Origin: Acidobacteriota bacterium
Lineage (GTDB): Bacteria; Acidobacteriota; Terriglobia; Acidiferrales; UBA7541
NCBI GenBank assembly: GCA_003224055.1
Contig: QHYE01000054.1
Location: forward strand, 1-38,999
Direction of reading: 5' to 3'
Length of the DNA: 38,999 nt
Below are positions 16,636 through 24,895 of this stretch, piece after piece. Within the stretch, counting starts at the first letter, position 1. Every line of letters begins with the position of its first letter. Made by a program: the position numbers and the translations under genes. The notes under the pieces are model-generated. The model made no database searches. It was not told the DNA's origin and was given only the letters and a program-made list of their open reading frames with translations.

Positions 16636-18663
16636 TCAGAGAATAATCCGCGGCGTCAGGAAGAACAAGAGTTCCTGCGACTGCGTGGTCGTGTTGGTGC
16701 GCCGGAAGAGATGCCCGATGAGCGGCAGACTGCCGACCAGGGGCACTTGGCTGATGTCCACCCGCTGCTGCGAGACGATAATACCACCGATGACCACCGT
16801 GCCGCCGTCGGCAACAGTGACCTTGGTTTCGGCGGACTGCGTATTCAGCGCGGGAATGCCTTGCACGCGAGGAATACCAGTATCAATCTGCGTGTTTTCG
16901 ACCAGCACGTCCATGAAGATCGTGCCTTCGGCCGTGATTTGCGGGGTTACTTCCAGCTTCAGAACGGCGTCAATGAACTGCACCGAAATGGTGTTATTGA
17001 TGGTCGTCTGAATCGGGATTTTTGTACCCTGCTTGACCGTCGCTTTTTCGTTGTTCTGGGTGATGACCTTAGGCTTCGAGAGCAATTTGCCGACGCCCTT
17101 GGATTCTGCGGCGGTGATGAACAAGTCCACCGCGAAATTCGGTGAACGGTGCCCGAGGAACAGTCCACTCGTCGGTGCACTGGCTCCGAGGTTGGTGTTC
17201 AACGGTATGGCTGAGGTACCTTTCGCGGCAAGAAAAGGATCCGGCTTGTTATCGACATTGCTGACACCTACCGTCGAATCTCCCCCAATTACTGACCGGC
17301 CGCTCGTTGTTCTTCCTTCGAAGCCAAGTTGGGTACCAATATCCCGCGCAAAAGAACGGGACGCGGACACCACGCGCGCTTCGATTTCCACTTGCTGCGA
17401 TTTGCGGTCCAGTTGACGGATGAGATTGTCAATGACCGGGATGACCGATGGAATATCGCGGATAATCAACTGGTTTGAGCGGTCATCGGACAAAATGTCT
17501 CCGCGCGAGCTCAGGAATTTCTTCAGCGTGTCCTTCAGCGTTGCCGCCTTGCTATAGCTGAGCACGCGGGTAACGGTGACCGGAGCAACCGCTTCGGCTT
17601 GCGCCTTTTCGAGATCCCGCTGCGTTTCCGCTTCATTTTTCATCGTGGCGCGCGTCGCAATGCGCAGAACATTTCCATTTAGTTGCTTGTCGAGGCTGTT
17701 GTTCTGCAAAACGATGTCGAGCGCCTGATCCCACGGCACTTCATCGAGAACGATCGTAAGACTCCCCTTTACCGCGGGGTCCAGCACAACGTTCAGGCCG
17801 CTGATTTCGTGGATTAGGCGGAAAAAGTCGCGCAGGTCCACGTCCTTCAGGTTAACGGAGATCGGCTCCCCGGTGTATTTTGCGGCGGCTGCCGCTGGCG
17901 CAGGGGCTTGGCTTGCTGTGGAAGACTGCGCTTGTGAAGCCGAGGTAGCAAGCGTGGTTGCGGCAGTGGTCGCCTGCTGGACAGCTTGCTGGGCCGCCTG
18001 GTTCACCGTTCCATCTGGCCGAGCCGGTTCACCCTTCCCGCTGAACGAGGCTAGAACGAATGAGGGCTGGGTCAGTTCGCTCGGCAACATGAAGCGAGGA
18101 GCGGAAATCTGCGAATTCCTGGAAGAGCGGAGCACCGACAGCCGGGGCGTTGCATCGGTATACCGGAATTCCGGGCGCGACAGTTTGTTCTGTGAGGTCA
18201 GCGTCGTGGCATTCGCCGGAGTCACAGCAGGTTCGGCCGGCTGCGCATTGAAATAGATCACCACTGCGCCGGCATCGCGCGAAAGTTGATACGGCGTCGC
18301 CGACGTGAGGTCGATCACCACGCGCGCAACATCCGGACGATATTGCCCAATGCGCACTCCGCGCACGGGCGCCGAAACACCCGGGATGACCGTCTTTTGG
18401 ACGGCGAGCCGGGCGCCCGCAAAATCCAGCACCAGGCGATCCGGGTCTTGCATCCGGGCGGCATGAACGTCAAGCCGTCCCTCGCCCTCCACCCGCACGG
18501 CCGAGCGCTGCGGCGCTTGCGTGATGGCAACGCTGGAGATCACCGCCCCGGTCGTGGTTGTGCCGGAGGGCTCCTTTGTCTGAGCAAGCGCGGGACTTGC
18601 CGCCACCGCGATGCTCACTAGGATCAGGCAGCCATGCCGTAAGGCCGGCCAATTCGTCTTCAT
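16636..18663 (-). CDS. pilQ: type IV pilus outer-membrane secretin PilQ
   Basis: 675 aa with a signal peptide ending near SPALAQ (about 28). An AMIN peptidoglycan-binding domain spans about 45-135 (GRLDVHAARMQDPDRLVLDFAGARL). A Gln/Ala/Thr linker follows, then a secretin STN domain (ISVNLKDVDLRDFFRLIHEISGLNVVLDPAVKG), an N1-type domain (LSSRGDILSDDRSNQLIIRDIPSVIPVIDNLIRQLD) and the secretin channel ending in VPLVGSLPLIGHLFRRTNTTTQSQELLFFLTPRIIL. It forms the outer-membrane ring through which the pilus passes. Its start overlaps the pilP stop by 4 nt. Only one AMIN domain is present. Confidence 0.96.
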   Translation of the reverse strand: MKTNWPALRHGCLILVSIAVAASPALAQTKEPSGTTTTGAVISSVAITQAPQRSAVRVEGEGRLDVHAARMQDPDRLVLDFAGARLAVQKTVIPGVSAPVRGVRIGQYRPDVARVVIDLTSATPYQLSRDAGAVVIYFNAQPAEPAVTPANATTLTSQNKLSRPEFRYTDATPRLSVLRSSRNSQISAPRFMLPSELTQPSFVLASFSGKGEPARPDGTVNQAAQQAVQQATTAATTLATSASQAQSSTASQAPAPAAAAAKYTGEPISVNLKDVDLRDFFRLIHEISGLNVVLDPAVKGSLTIVLDEVPWDQALDIVLQNNSLDKQLNGNVLRIATRATMKNEAETQRDLEKAQAEAVAPVTVTRVLSYSKAATLKDTLKKFLSSRGDILSDDRSNQLIIRDIPSVIPVIDNLIRQLDRKSQQVEIEARVVSASRSFARDIGTQLGFEGRTTSGRSVIGGDSTVGVSNVDNKPDPFLAAKGTSAIPLNTNLGASAPTSGLFLGHRSPNFAVDLFITAAESKGVGKLLSKPKVITQNNEKATVKQGTKIPIQTTINNTISVQFIDAVLKLEVTPQITAEGTIFMDVLVENTQIDTGIPRVQGIPALNTQSAETKVTVADGGTVVIGGIIVSQQRVDISQVPLVGSLPLIGHLFRRTNTTTQSQELLFFLTPRIIL

Positions 18664-19388
18664 TGCTGTTCTCCTGAACTGGAGTAAATTCGTTTATTCA
18701 CCTGGCGTTCCATGGGCTTGCCGAATGCATCTTTGCCCTCTTCGTGGAATGAAACGCCATCCATCGAAATCTTCTCCACCGTGCCATCGTAAAGATGATC
18801 CCCTTCGCGGAGGAAATAGGTACGCGCTTGTGGATTCGAAACCACGGCGATCATTCCATTGGGGGCTTTCACAATTCCGTCAAGCCGAAGTGTGCTGACT
18901 TGCAGGCCAGCCTTGCCCGGGGGCAAATTAGGCGCTCCCTTGCCTTGCTGCCGGCCGATGAGCGACTCGAACGGATCGCGCCGCGCCATCCTAATCTCGC
19001 TCTCTGCTGGTGCAGATGTGCGGGGAGCTGCAGCCTTTTTCGCGGCAGGCTTAGCGGCCGCCTTGGCTGCAGGTTTTGCAGAAGATTTTACCGCGGGCTT
19101 CGCGGCAGGTTTCGCTGCGGGTTTGGCAGCCTGAGGTGCTGGCTTGGTTGCAGCAGGCGCCACGGGTTTGGCAGCCTGAGGCGCGGGCTTGGTTGCAGCT
19201 GGTGCTGCGGGCTTCGCCGCAGGTTTGGCGGGTTGCTGCGCGGGCTTAGCGGCGCCTTGTAGCGCGGACTTCACACTGTTGGGCCTCGACGGGCTGACCT
19301 GCGCGAGCACGCCGGGTGCGGCTGCCGCGATCATGATCCCTAGTCCGAGAGTTATCGCTGAACGCATAGTTCGCTCATTCCCGTTCAT
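18660..19388 (-). CDS. pilP: type IV pilus assembly protein PilP, Ala/Pro/Lys-rich
   Basis: 242 aa. After a signal-like segment ending near GVLAQ comes a low-complexity region (about 45-130) of repeating PAAKPA and AATKPAPQAAKP units. The conserved PilP part follows: ARRDPFESLIG, LRLDGIVKAPNGMIAVVSNPQARTYFLREGDHLYDGTVEKISMDGVSF. PilP links the inner-membrane PilNO complex to the secretin PilQ. I see no lipobox cysteine, so it may be held by the N-terminal segment instead. It overlaps pilO and pilQ by 4 nt each. A second possible start is Met8. Confidence 0.88.
   Translation of the reverse strand: MNGNERTMRSAITLGLGIMIAAAAPGVLAQVSPSRPNSVKSALQGAAKPAQQPAKPAAKPAAPAATKPAPQAAKPVAPAATKPAPQAAKPAAKPAAKPAVKSSAKPAAKAAAKPAAKKAAAPRTSAPAESEIRMARRDPFESLIGRQQGKGAPNLPPGKAGLQVSTLRLDGIVKAPNGMIAVVSNPQARTYFLREGDHLYDGTVEKISMDGVSFHEEGKDAFGKPMERQVNKRIYSSSGEQQ
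19030..19260 (-). repeat. degenerate in-gene repeats encoding the PilP Ala/Pro/Lys linker
   Basis: Within pilP, two near-identical 45-nt units (about 19117-19206) encode the 15-residue repeat AATKPAPQAAKP plus three residues, flanked by shorter PAAKPA units on both sides. The number of units is likely to vary between strains by slippage. Confidence 0.7.
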
Positions 19389-20041
19389 CGTTTACCCGCC
19401 GCTGGCGCTGGCGCCGGCCCCTTCGCTCCAGCAGCCGGAGCTGCACCGGCATCAGCGGGCTTGGTGAAAAATGTAGTTGCCGTGAAAATCCCCGAGACCG
19501 TGGTGCCGGGCCGCAAGGGATACTTCGTACCTTTCGATTTGTCCGGATCGTCAAACGTCAGGTCGCCCACGTTGATGATCCGCGACAATCGCCCCAGCCT
19601 TCCGAAAAAATCCAAAACGTTGAAATATGGCCCGTCCGCTTGTACTTCGAACGGCATTTCGTAGTGATATTCTCTGGGCACGATGGCCTGCGACGTCAAA
19701 CGCCGCAACTGCACATTCGAAGCGCTCGCCGCGCCCTGCAGCAAGCGGATGAATTCATCCACTTCCTTCTCTTCCGGCACGATCGTCTTCAAGGTGTCCA
19801 ATTGCTTGGAGAGCGCGTCCATCTGCTGTTTCAATTCGCCATAGCGCTGCTTGTAGACACTGAGCTGCTGGACTTCCTGATTTAGCTTGGTCCTTTGCTG
19901 AACCGCACGGTCCACTTCGTCGCGCTCCCGTGCAATAGGCGATCCGGGTACATAAACCCCGACGAGGACCAGCACCACGGCAACCGCCGCAGCCACCAGC
20001 GCCTGCATGATCACCGACATATCCCGAAACGGATTGGCCAT
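19385..20041 (-). CDS. pilO: type IV pilus inner-membrane platform protein PilO
   Basis: 218 aa. One transmembrane helix (about 11-30) follows a short cytoplasmic tail. A coiled-coil then runs to about residue 85 (RDEVDRAVQQRTKLNQEVQQLSVYKQRYGELKQQMDALSKQLDTLKTIVPEEKEVDEFIRLLQ), and a ferredoxin-like periplasmic domain carries PFEVQADGPYFNVLDFFGRLGRLSRIINVGDL. The C-terminal about 25 residues are Ala/Pro/Gly. PilO pairs with PilN and contacts PilP. It starts 9 nt after the pilN stop and overlaps pilP by 4 nt. Confidence 0.93.
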   Translation of the reverse strand: MANPFRDMSVIMQALVAAAVAVVLVLVGVYVPGSPIARERDEVDRAVQQRTKLNQEVQQLSVYKQRYGELKQQMDALSKQLDTLKTIVPEEKEVDEFIRLLQGAASASNVQLRRLTSQAIVPREYHYEMPFEVQADGPYFNVLDFFGRLGRLSRIINVGDLTFDDPDKSKGTKYPLRPGTTVSGIFTATTFFTKPADAGAAPAAGAKGPAPAPAAGKR

Positions 20042-20050
20042 GGCGCCTCC

Positions 20051-20689
20051 TTATCCTTTCTTCGCCGGCGCCTTAGCAGTTGCGGGCGGGGCCGCGGAGC
20101 TGGCCGGACGTGCCTGCACTGCCGGTGGCGGAGTAATTTCAGCAGAAATCTGGAATAGGAACGTTTGCACGGCCACATTCTTTTCGTCCTGCTTGGATTC
20201 CTTGATTTCCACTTTCGAGAAATACCCAGAGCGCTTCAATGAAGTAATAAAATTCGCGACGGAGTTGATGGAAGCCGAGGAACCTTCCATGGCCAGCGTA
20301 TTGCCTTTGCGCGTCATCTCCGTAAGCCACAGATTCTCCGTCCGCGACACGGTGTTGGCGACCATGTCGAGCAATTCCTGCCCGCCCGTCCGGTCGCGCT
20401 GCAACTGTTCGATCGTGGCAACACGCTGCTGCAAGACCACTTTCTGCTTCTCGAACGCTTCCACTTGCAGCTTGGTTTGCTCCAGATCCGCCTTCTGCGC
20501 AGTCAGCACCTTGATCCGGGCGTTCTCTTCATTCAACTGCTTCTGCCAGGTGTAATAGAAGAAGCCAAGAACCAGCGCGCCGAGAACCAAGCCCGCGCCA
20601 ATGAAAACGACGGGAAGCGCAGCTCCCGTGTCCACGGGACGGCGTGAGGACTTCGGTCGAACTTGTCCAAGCAGGTTTATTCGAATCAT
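20051..20689 (-). CDS. pilN: type IV pilus inner-membrane platform protein PilN
   Basis: 212 aa. It begins with MIRINLLG, the cytoplasmic motif that inserts into PilM, then a transmembrane helix (about 25-46), a coiled-coil (about 48-100) and a periplasmic domain (about 105-185). An Ala/Pro-rich tail ends in PAKKG. It couples cytoplasmic PilM to the PilO/PilP periplasmic bridge. It starts 2 nt after pilM, consistent with coupled translation. Confidence 0.94.
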   Translation of the reverse strand: MIRINLLGQVRPKSSRRPVDTGAALPVVFIGAGLVLGALVLGFFYYTWQKQLNEENARIKVLTAQKADLEQTKLQVEAFEKQKVVLQQRVATIEQLQRDRTGGQELLDMVANTVSRTENLWLTEMTRKGNTLAMEGSSASINSVANFITSLKRSGYFSKVEIKESKQDEKNVAVQTFLFQISAEITPPPAVQARPASSAAPPATAKAPAKKG

Positions 20690-20691
20690 GG

Positions 20692-21741
20692 CTAGTCAAA
20701 GCTCCTCAGCGCCAGACCTACGGCAATGGCCAGCCGCGGGGACATTTCGCGGATCTGGTCATCGCTGTGCCGGCTGGGATTGATGAGCACTTTGCGGAAC
20801 GGGTTCAACTCTTCCACGGGCATGGCAAACTCTTCGCGCAGCAGGTCCACCAGGCCGGGAACGCGCGCCGTGCCTCCCGCTACCACAATGCGCTGGATGC
20901 TTTCGCCGCTGGCCGTGGCCCGGAAGAAGTCAAACGTCTTCTGGATTTCCAGTGTAAGAATGTCAGAAACGCTGCGCAGGATCTGTTGCTTCTGCTCGTC
21001 GGTTACGCTCGGCAGCGAATCGCCCCTCTTCAGGCGCTCCGCATCCTCGAAGCTCAGGTCCAATTCCTTCTGCAGTGCGTCGGTGTACTGGTTGCCGCCC
21101 ACGCTGACGTCGCGAGTGAACAGCGGCACGCCGCCGCGCACGATATTGATGTTCATGACGCTGGCGCCGATGTTCAGCAACGCCACCGTCTGTCCCGCAT
21201 CCGGCTCGTAGTTGACTTCGAAGCAGTTCTGCAAACCGAAAGCATCGATGTCCACGACCACCGGCGTCTTGCCTGCCTGCGCCAATACGTTGGTGTGATT
21301 CAGGATTTTGTCTTTTTTTACCGCCACTAGCAAAACGTCCATCTGCGCGTCCATGGATTCGAGAAGCTGGTAGCTGAGGTTCACGTCGGCAATGTCAAAA
21401 GGAATATGCTGGCTGGCCTCGGAAGGAATCCGATCGTAGAGTTCATCTTCCGTCATCAGCGGGAGCGGCACGCGCTTTACAATTACGGAATGTCCCGAAA
21501 CGGATGTGGCCACATTCTTCGTCTTGATGCGCTGCGCGTCGAAGATCTTGCTGATCGCGTTAGCGACCTGCGGAGCGTCCATGATCGCGCCGTCTACCAC
21601 GGTGTCCTGCGCCAGCGTTTCCATCCCAAAGCTCACGAGCTCGTAACCCGCCTTCGTCGATTTCAGCTCGACCGCTTTGATGGAGCTGGATCCGATGTCC
21701 AGTCCCACGAGTTGTCGGCTCCTTTTGCCCAATCCCAACAT
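20692..21741 (-). CDS. pilM: type IV pilus actin-like ATPase PilM
   Basis: 349 aa, FtsA/actin-like fold. The phosphate-1 loop is LVGLDIGSSSIKAVEL (about 11-26), followed by ATSVSGHSVIVKRVPLP, DIDAFGLQNCFE, ALLNIGASVMNINIVRGGVPLFTRDVSVGGNQYTDALQ and the adenosine loop IVVAGGTARVPGLVDLL. It forms the cytoplasmic ring that binds PilN and talks to the assembly ATPases. PilB, PilT, PilC and the prepilin are not in the window. It lies 45 nt after a small HTH gene. Confidence 0.96.
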   Translation of the reverse strand: MLGLGKRSRQLVGLDIGSSSIKAVELKSTKAGYELVSFGMETLAQDTVVDGAIMDAPQVANAISKIFDAQRIKTKNVATSVSGHSVIVKRVPLPLMTEDELYDRIPSEASQHIPFDIADVNLSYQLLESMDAQMDVLLVAVKKDKILNHTNVLAQAGKTPVVVDIDAFGLQNCFEVNYEPDAGQTVALLNIGASVMNINIVRGGVPLFTRDVSVGGNQYTDALQKELDLSFEDAERLKRGDSLPSVTDEQKQQILRSVSDILTLEIQKTFDFFRATASGESIQRIVVAGGTARVPGLVDLLREEFAMPVEELNPFRKVLINPSRHSDDQIREMSPRLAIAVGLALRSFD

Positions 21742-21786
21742 ATCGCGGCCCCTTTTCTAGCAAGCGTTCCTGTCGCCCACGCCAGC

Positions 21787-21984
21787 CTAACGGCGCCTTG
21801 CCGTCGCCTGGCTCATCTTGCGTTCCATCCAGCGGTCCAGGATCGTTTTACGCAGTTTCCAACGATTTCCAAGTTTGAATGCGGGAATTTCGCCCTCCGT
21901 GATGTAACGGTACAGGGTATCCGGGGAGATGCCCAGATACTGCGACGCCTGTCGTACGTTCATCACTTCGCGCGATTCACTCAC
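21787..21984 (-). CDS. small MerR/excisionase-type helix-turn-helix protein
   Basis: About 65 aa from GTG 21984. The core MNVRQASQYLGISPDTLYRYITEGEIPAFKLGNRWKLRKTILDRWMERKM is a complete winged HTH of the excisionase/BldC type, with the recognition helix at SPDTLYRYI and the wing at KLGNRWKL. In-frame alternatives are ATG 21963 and a farther GTG at 22041. It is the first gene behind the promoter at 22087-22115 and precedes pilM, so it may be an autoregulator of the pilus operon. That role is inferred from position only. Confidence 0.8.
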   Translation of the reverse strand: MSESREVMNVRQASQYLGISPDTLYRYITEGEIPAFKLGNRWKLRKTILDRWMERKMSQATARRR

Positions 21985-22086
21985 GAGGAACGCCACCCCG
22001 GCATTCAATTGCAAGCCTGCAATCACGACCGTTTGTTGCACCCGACCTGCGCTGCGGACTTCCAGAGGGGTGCGGCCCGTGGGAGC

Positions 22087-22115
22087 TTTATGACATTGTG
22101 CACTCCGAGCGTCAA
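22087..22115 (-). promoter_or_regulatory. predicted sigma-70 promoter of the HTH-pilMNOPQ operon
   Basis: On the minus strand TTGACG (plus 22110-22115; 5 of 6 to consensus) and CATAAA (plus 22087-22092; 4 of 6) are 17 nt apart, in the only gap upstream of the HTH and pil genes. It was found by eye. Confidence 0.45.
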
Positions 22116-22123
22116 GGGAATCT

Positions 22124-22200
22124 ATAGGGCTGTTGCCCTATGAATACGGGTAGTTCTAGGCAGTTTGGGGGGTATTATGGGGTAGTACCCGAAGTTCTAG
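22124..22200. promoter_or_regulatory. inverted and direct repeats upstream of the pil promoter (possible operators)
   Basis: ATAGGGC/GCCCTAT forms a perfect 7-bp hairpin at 22124-22141, just upstream of the -35 box. Farther up are two copies of AGTTCTAG (22152-22159 and 22193-22200, 41 bp apart, about four helical turns) and the small palindrome GGGTAGTACCC (22180-22190). The arrangement fits binding sites for a dimeric or looping regulator, the adjacent HTH protein being the obvious candidate. Confidence 0.4.
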
Positions 22201-22295
22201 TGGGCGAATTTCATCACTACCACAATGGGTTGTGGATTTCAGGAATTTCGCACCTGTCCGCCGGGACAGTTATCCTTTGTAAGCAATCCGCACAA

Positions 22296-23774
22296 TCAGG
22301 ACCCCAATTGCAAACTTTTCCAGATGGATTGGATTCGTGCCTTCGTATTTTCATCCATGACGATCTCGTCCGGCCACGGTCTCGCAAAACCTTCGGCGGG
22401 CCACTTGCGCGTGGCGTCAATCCCCATCTTCGAGCCGAAATCTTGCAAGCGTGCGGCGTGATCCAGCGTGTCCATGGGCCCCAGACTGAATTGCACGTCG
22501 CGTTCGGGGTCCAGAGCACAAAGCGTCTTCCAGACTACCTCGCTGTAATTGTGGATATCCACGTCATGATCGACGACCACGATCACCTTCGTGAACATCG
22601 CTTGTCCCAAGGACCAAATCGCGTTCATGATTTTGCGTGCGTGACCCGGATAGGACTTTCGAATCGCCACAATCATTAAGTTGTGGAAGATCCCTTCGGC
22701 CGGCATGGCCACATCCACAATTTCCGGGTATTGCATTTTCATGACGGGCAGGAACACGCGCTCGACGGCGTAACCCATGTAGAAGTCTTCCTGCGGCGGC
22801 GGACCCACGACGGTCGTTAAATAGATAGGATTTTTGCGGTGCGTCACGCATTCGACATGAAACACCGGATATTCTCCTTCCAATGAATAGAAGCCCGTGT
22901 GATCGCCGAAGGGACCCTCGGTTCGCATCTCGTTCAGATTGATGTAGCCCTCCAGCACGATTTCCGCATTGGCCGGCACCTCCAAATCATTCGTCTCGCA
23001 AGTCACCATCTCCACCGGCTCGCGCCGCAAAAAACCAGCGAACATCATTTCGTCCAGATCCGGCGGGATCGGCAGCATGCCGGAAAGTGCCGTCGCCGGA
23101 TCAGCACCAATCGCCACTGCAACAGGGATACGCCCCTCCGGGTTTGCGGCCCGTGCCCTTCGAAAATGCTCCGCGCCATGTTTCTGCGTCTGCCAGTGCA
23201 TTCCAGTCATCCGCTCGTCGTAGACTTGCATCCGGTACATCCCCACGTTGCGCTTCCCCGTTTCCGGATTTTTGGTAAACACGAGTGGAAAGGTGATAAA
23301 CCGTCCGCCATCCTGGGGCCAGCATTTCAGAATTGGAAAATCGAAAAGATTGACGTCGCTTCCCTTTTGAATGACTTCCTTGCAGGCCCCGGATTTTACG
23401 CTCCTTGGGAAGAACGACCCCAGTTCCGCCAGCTTGGGCAGCATCTTGATCTTGTCAAAGAGCCCCTGAGGCGTTTCCATTTTCAAGAATCCCTGAATGC
23501 GCTCAGCGACTTCGTCGAGCTCTTTCACCTCAAACGCCAAGGCCATTCGCCGCACGCTGCCAAAAGTATTGATCAGCAACGGGTACCTCGACCCCTTTGG
23601 CTTTTCGAACAAGAGCGCCGGGCCCACTGAATTCGACGCCCGCTTCACGTCACGCGCCACGCGCTGCGCCACTTCCGTGATCTCCAGCACGGGGTCTACT
23701 TCCGCGTGAATGCGCTTCAGCTCCCCTTCCTTCTCGAGCCGCTTCACAAATTCCCGCAAATCAGCGTACCCCAC
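22296..23774 (-). CDS. UbiD-family (prenyl-FMN) decarboxylase
   Basis: 492 aa, the usual UbiD length. MGYADLREFVKRLEKEGELKRI opens it. The prenylated-FMN and metal site region is present as NVGMYRMQVYDERMTGMHWQTQKHGAEHF, and the catalytic stretch as EGYINLNEMRTEGPFGDHTGFYSLEGEYPVFHVECVTHRKNPIY, followed by PPPQEDFYMGYAVERVFLPV. UbiD enzymes decarboxylate unsaturated or aromatic acids with a cofactor made by UbiX (not in the window). A role in quinone synthesis is the default guess, but aromatic-acid members look the same. It is not obviously operonic. Confidence 0.92.
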   Translation of the reverse strand: MGYADLREFVKRLEKEGELKRIHAEVDPVLEITEVAQRVARDVKRASNSVGPALLFEKPKGSRYPLLINTFGSVRRMALAFEVKELDEVAERIQGFLKMETPQGLFDKIKMLPKLAELGSFFPRSVKSGACKEVIQKGSDVNLFDFPILKCWPQDGGRFITFPLVFTKNPETGKRNVGMYRMQVYDERMTGMHWQTQKHGAEHFRRARAANPEGRIPVAVAIGADPATALSGMLPIPPDLDEMMFAGFLRREPVEMVTCETNDLEVPANAEIVLEGYINLNEMRTEGPFGDHTGFYSLEGEYPVFHVECVTHRKNPIYLTTVVGPPPQEDFYMGYAVERVFLPVMKMQYPEIVDVAMPAEGIFHNLMIVAIRKSYPGHARKIMNAIWSLGQAMFTKVIVVVDHDVDIHNYSEVVWKTLCALDPERDVQFSLGPMDTLDHAARLQDFGSKMGIDATRKWPAEGFARPWPDEIVMDENTKARIQSIWKSLQLGS

Positions 23775-24275
23775 TGTTCTCTCCTGTCTCGCCGAACTCT
23801 ATCATGAACGCCTCTCGGTACTCGTCAATGTCGAGCGTCAGTCCCGAGGGGCACTTGCTGATGTCGCAGGAGCGAAAGGCCCCACAGTCCAATCCTCTTT
23901 CAATCGCACTATGAGTCGCAGAAGTTTCAAGCTGACACAATCTGTCTCAGACTGACCATAAACGGCCGAAGCATGCCACCTCTCCCTTTTGAAAGGTATT
24001 CCGTGCCGGGCCAAATAGCAGTGCCATAACGACTTACTGGGCACCAGCAAGACTACATCTCGTTCCGAGGCACGCCGCGAATTGGCCTCCCAATTGCACC
24101 CTCTCTTGAGGGAGTCGGTTGCTCGCACGTCATCCGCGTGGCATCTCCCAAAAACCCTGGAACCATTCGTTGATCGGGCAACAGAATTTCACCTTTAAGA
24201 AGGAGAGCCATAGACGTAAGTTCGCCAGCTGAATATTCCATCGAGCTTCGCTTCGCTCCGGCTCATCGGCCCAAT
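23775..24275. other. about 500-nt intergenic stretch without a recognised gene
   Basis: Lies between the divergent ubiD-like gene and a small membrane-protein gene. Short open frames on both strands show no family resemblance. An AAGGAGAG run at about 24199 is not followed by a start codon. No tRNA, riboswitch or clear terminator was recognised. Confidence 0.5.
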
Positions 24276-24518
24276 ATGCTGAATACGCTCCACATGATTC
24301 GACTCGATTATGTCTCTTGCATTTTGACCGTCCTGGCGACTGTGCTCATTGGCAAGAAGCTCTGGCAAGGCTGGGTCGTTGCTGCCGTTAACAGCGCGGT
24401 CGTTTGTGTCATTGGCGTCCAAACCGCGCAGTTCGGATTCGTCCCCGCCAATCTTCTCTGCATCGCCCTGTACACCAGCAACCTGGTCAACTGGCGCCCC
24501 AAAAAGCAGCACCAATAA
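24276..24518 (+). CDS. small hydrophobic membrane protein
   Basis: 80 aa (74 if the ATG at 24294 is used). Three hydrophobic segments are visible (about 11-27, 32-51 and 55-71), with IGKKLWQGWVVAAVNSAVVCVIG in the middle and the basic tail NWRPKKQHQ. The pattern of short helices with a central W..W..N motif faintly recalls one repeat of PnuC-type vitamin transporters, but the resemblance is too weak to name it. No good ribosome binding site is seen for either start. It stands alone between two long non-coding stretches. Confidence 0.55.
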   Translation: MLNTLHMIRLDYVSCILTVLATVLIGKKLWQGWVVAAVNSAVVCVIGVQTAQFGFVPANLLCIALYTSNLVNWRPKKQHQ

Positions 24519-24895
24519 TCCCTAGACGCCCCCCCCGGTTCGCCGTGTTTTGCGTCTAAGTTCAATTTCCTCAGTCACTTCGAATAACCCACTAGTTATC
24601 CTTAACATGCTTAACCATTGTGCTAGCATGCTGTTTGGGCAAAAGCCCGTCTTGCCGTTCTCAGTTTTGACTTCCGTGCGGAAGTTGATTTCCCTCGCTC
24701 ATGGCCATTAAAGCCTTTAGAATCAACACTTATAGAAAACAGGGGGTATTGTTTAGCCAAAAATCACCAAGACCTATCGCTCGACCCGTCCTCGAAGGCC
24801 GCCCGGAAGACATTCCTGCTCCCAGCGGAGCGAGCTTTTCGCCGCAGCACCAGCACCCAACTTATGTCCGCTGGTAGTATCCTGTGGGTAGCCTT
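24519..24895. other. AT-richer intergenic region upstream of iscS
   Basis: About 370 nt, clearly more AT-rich than its surroundings. It contains small hairpins (ACTTCC/GGAAGT near 24668-24683 and GGGC/GCCC near 24638-24650), either of which could act in regulation of iscS. I saw no Fe-S regulator site or riboswitch that I can name. Confidence 0.4.

Noticed and set aside
22254-22269. CTGTCC/GGACAG hairpin after the ubiD-like gene as terminator
   Set aside because: Six base pairs only and no T-tract on either strand.
23838-24128. Minus-strand frame of 96 codons in the ubiD upstream region
   Set aside because: No ribosome site, no domain resemblance and atypical composition; treated as intergenic.
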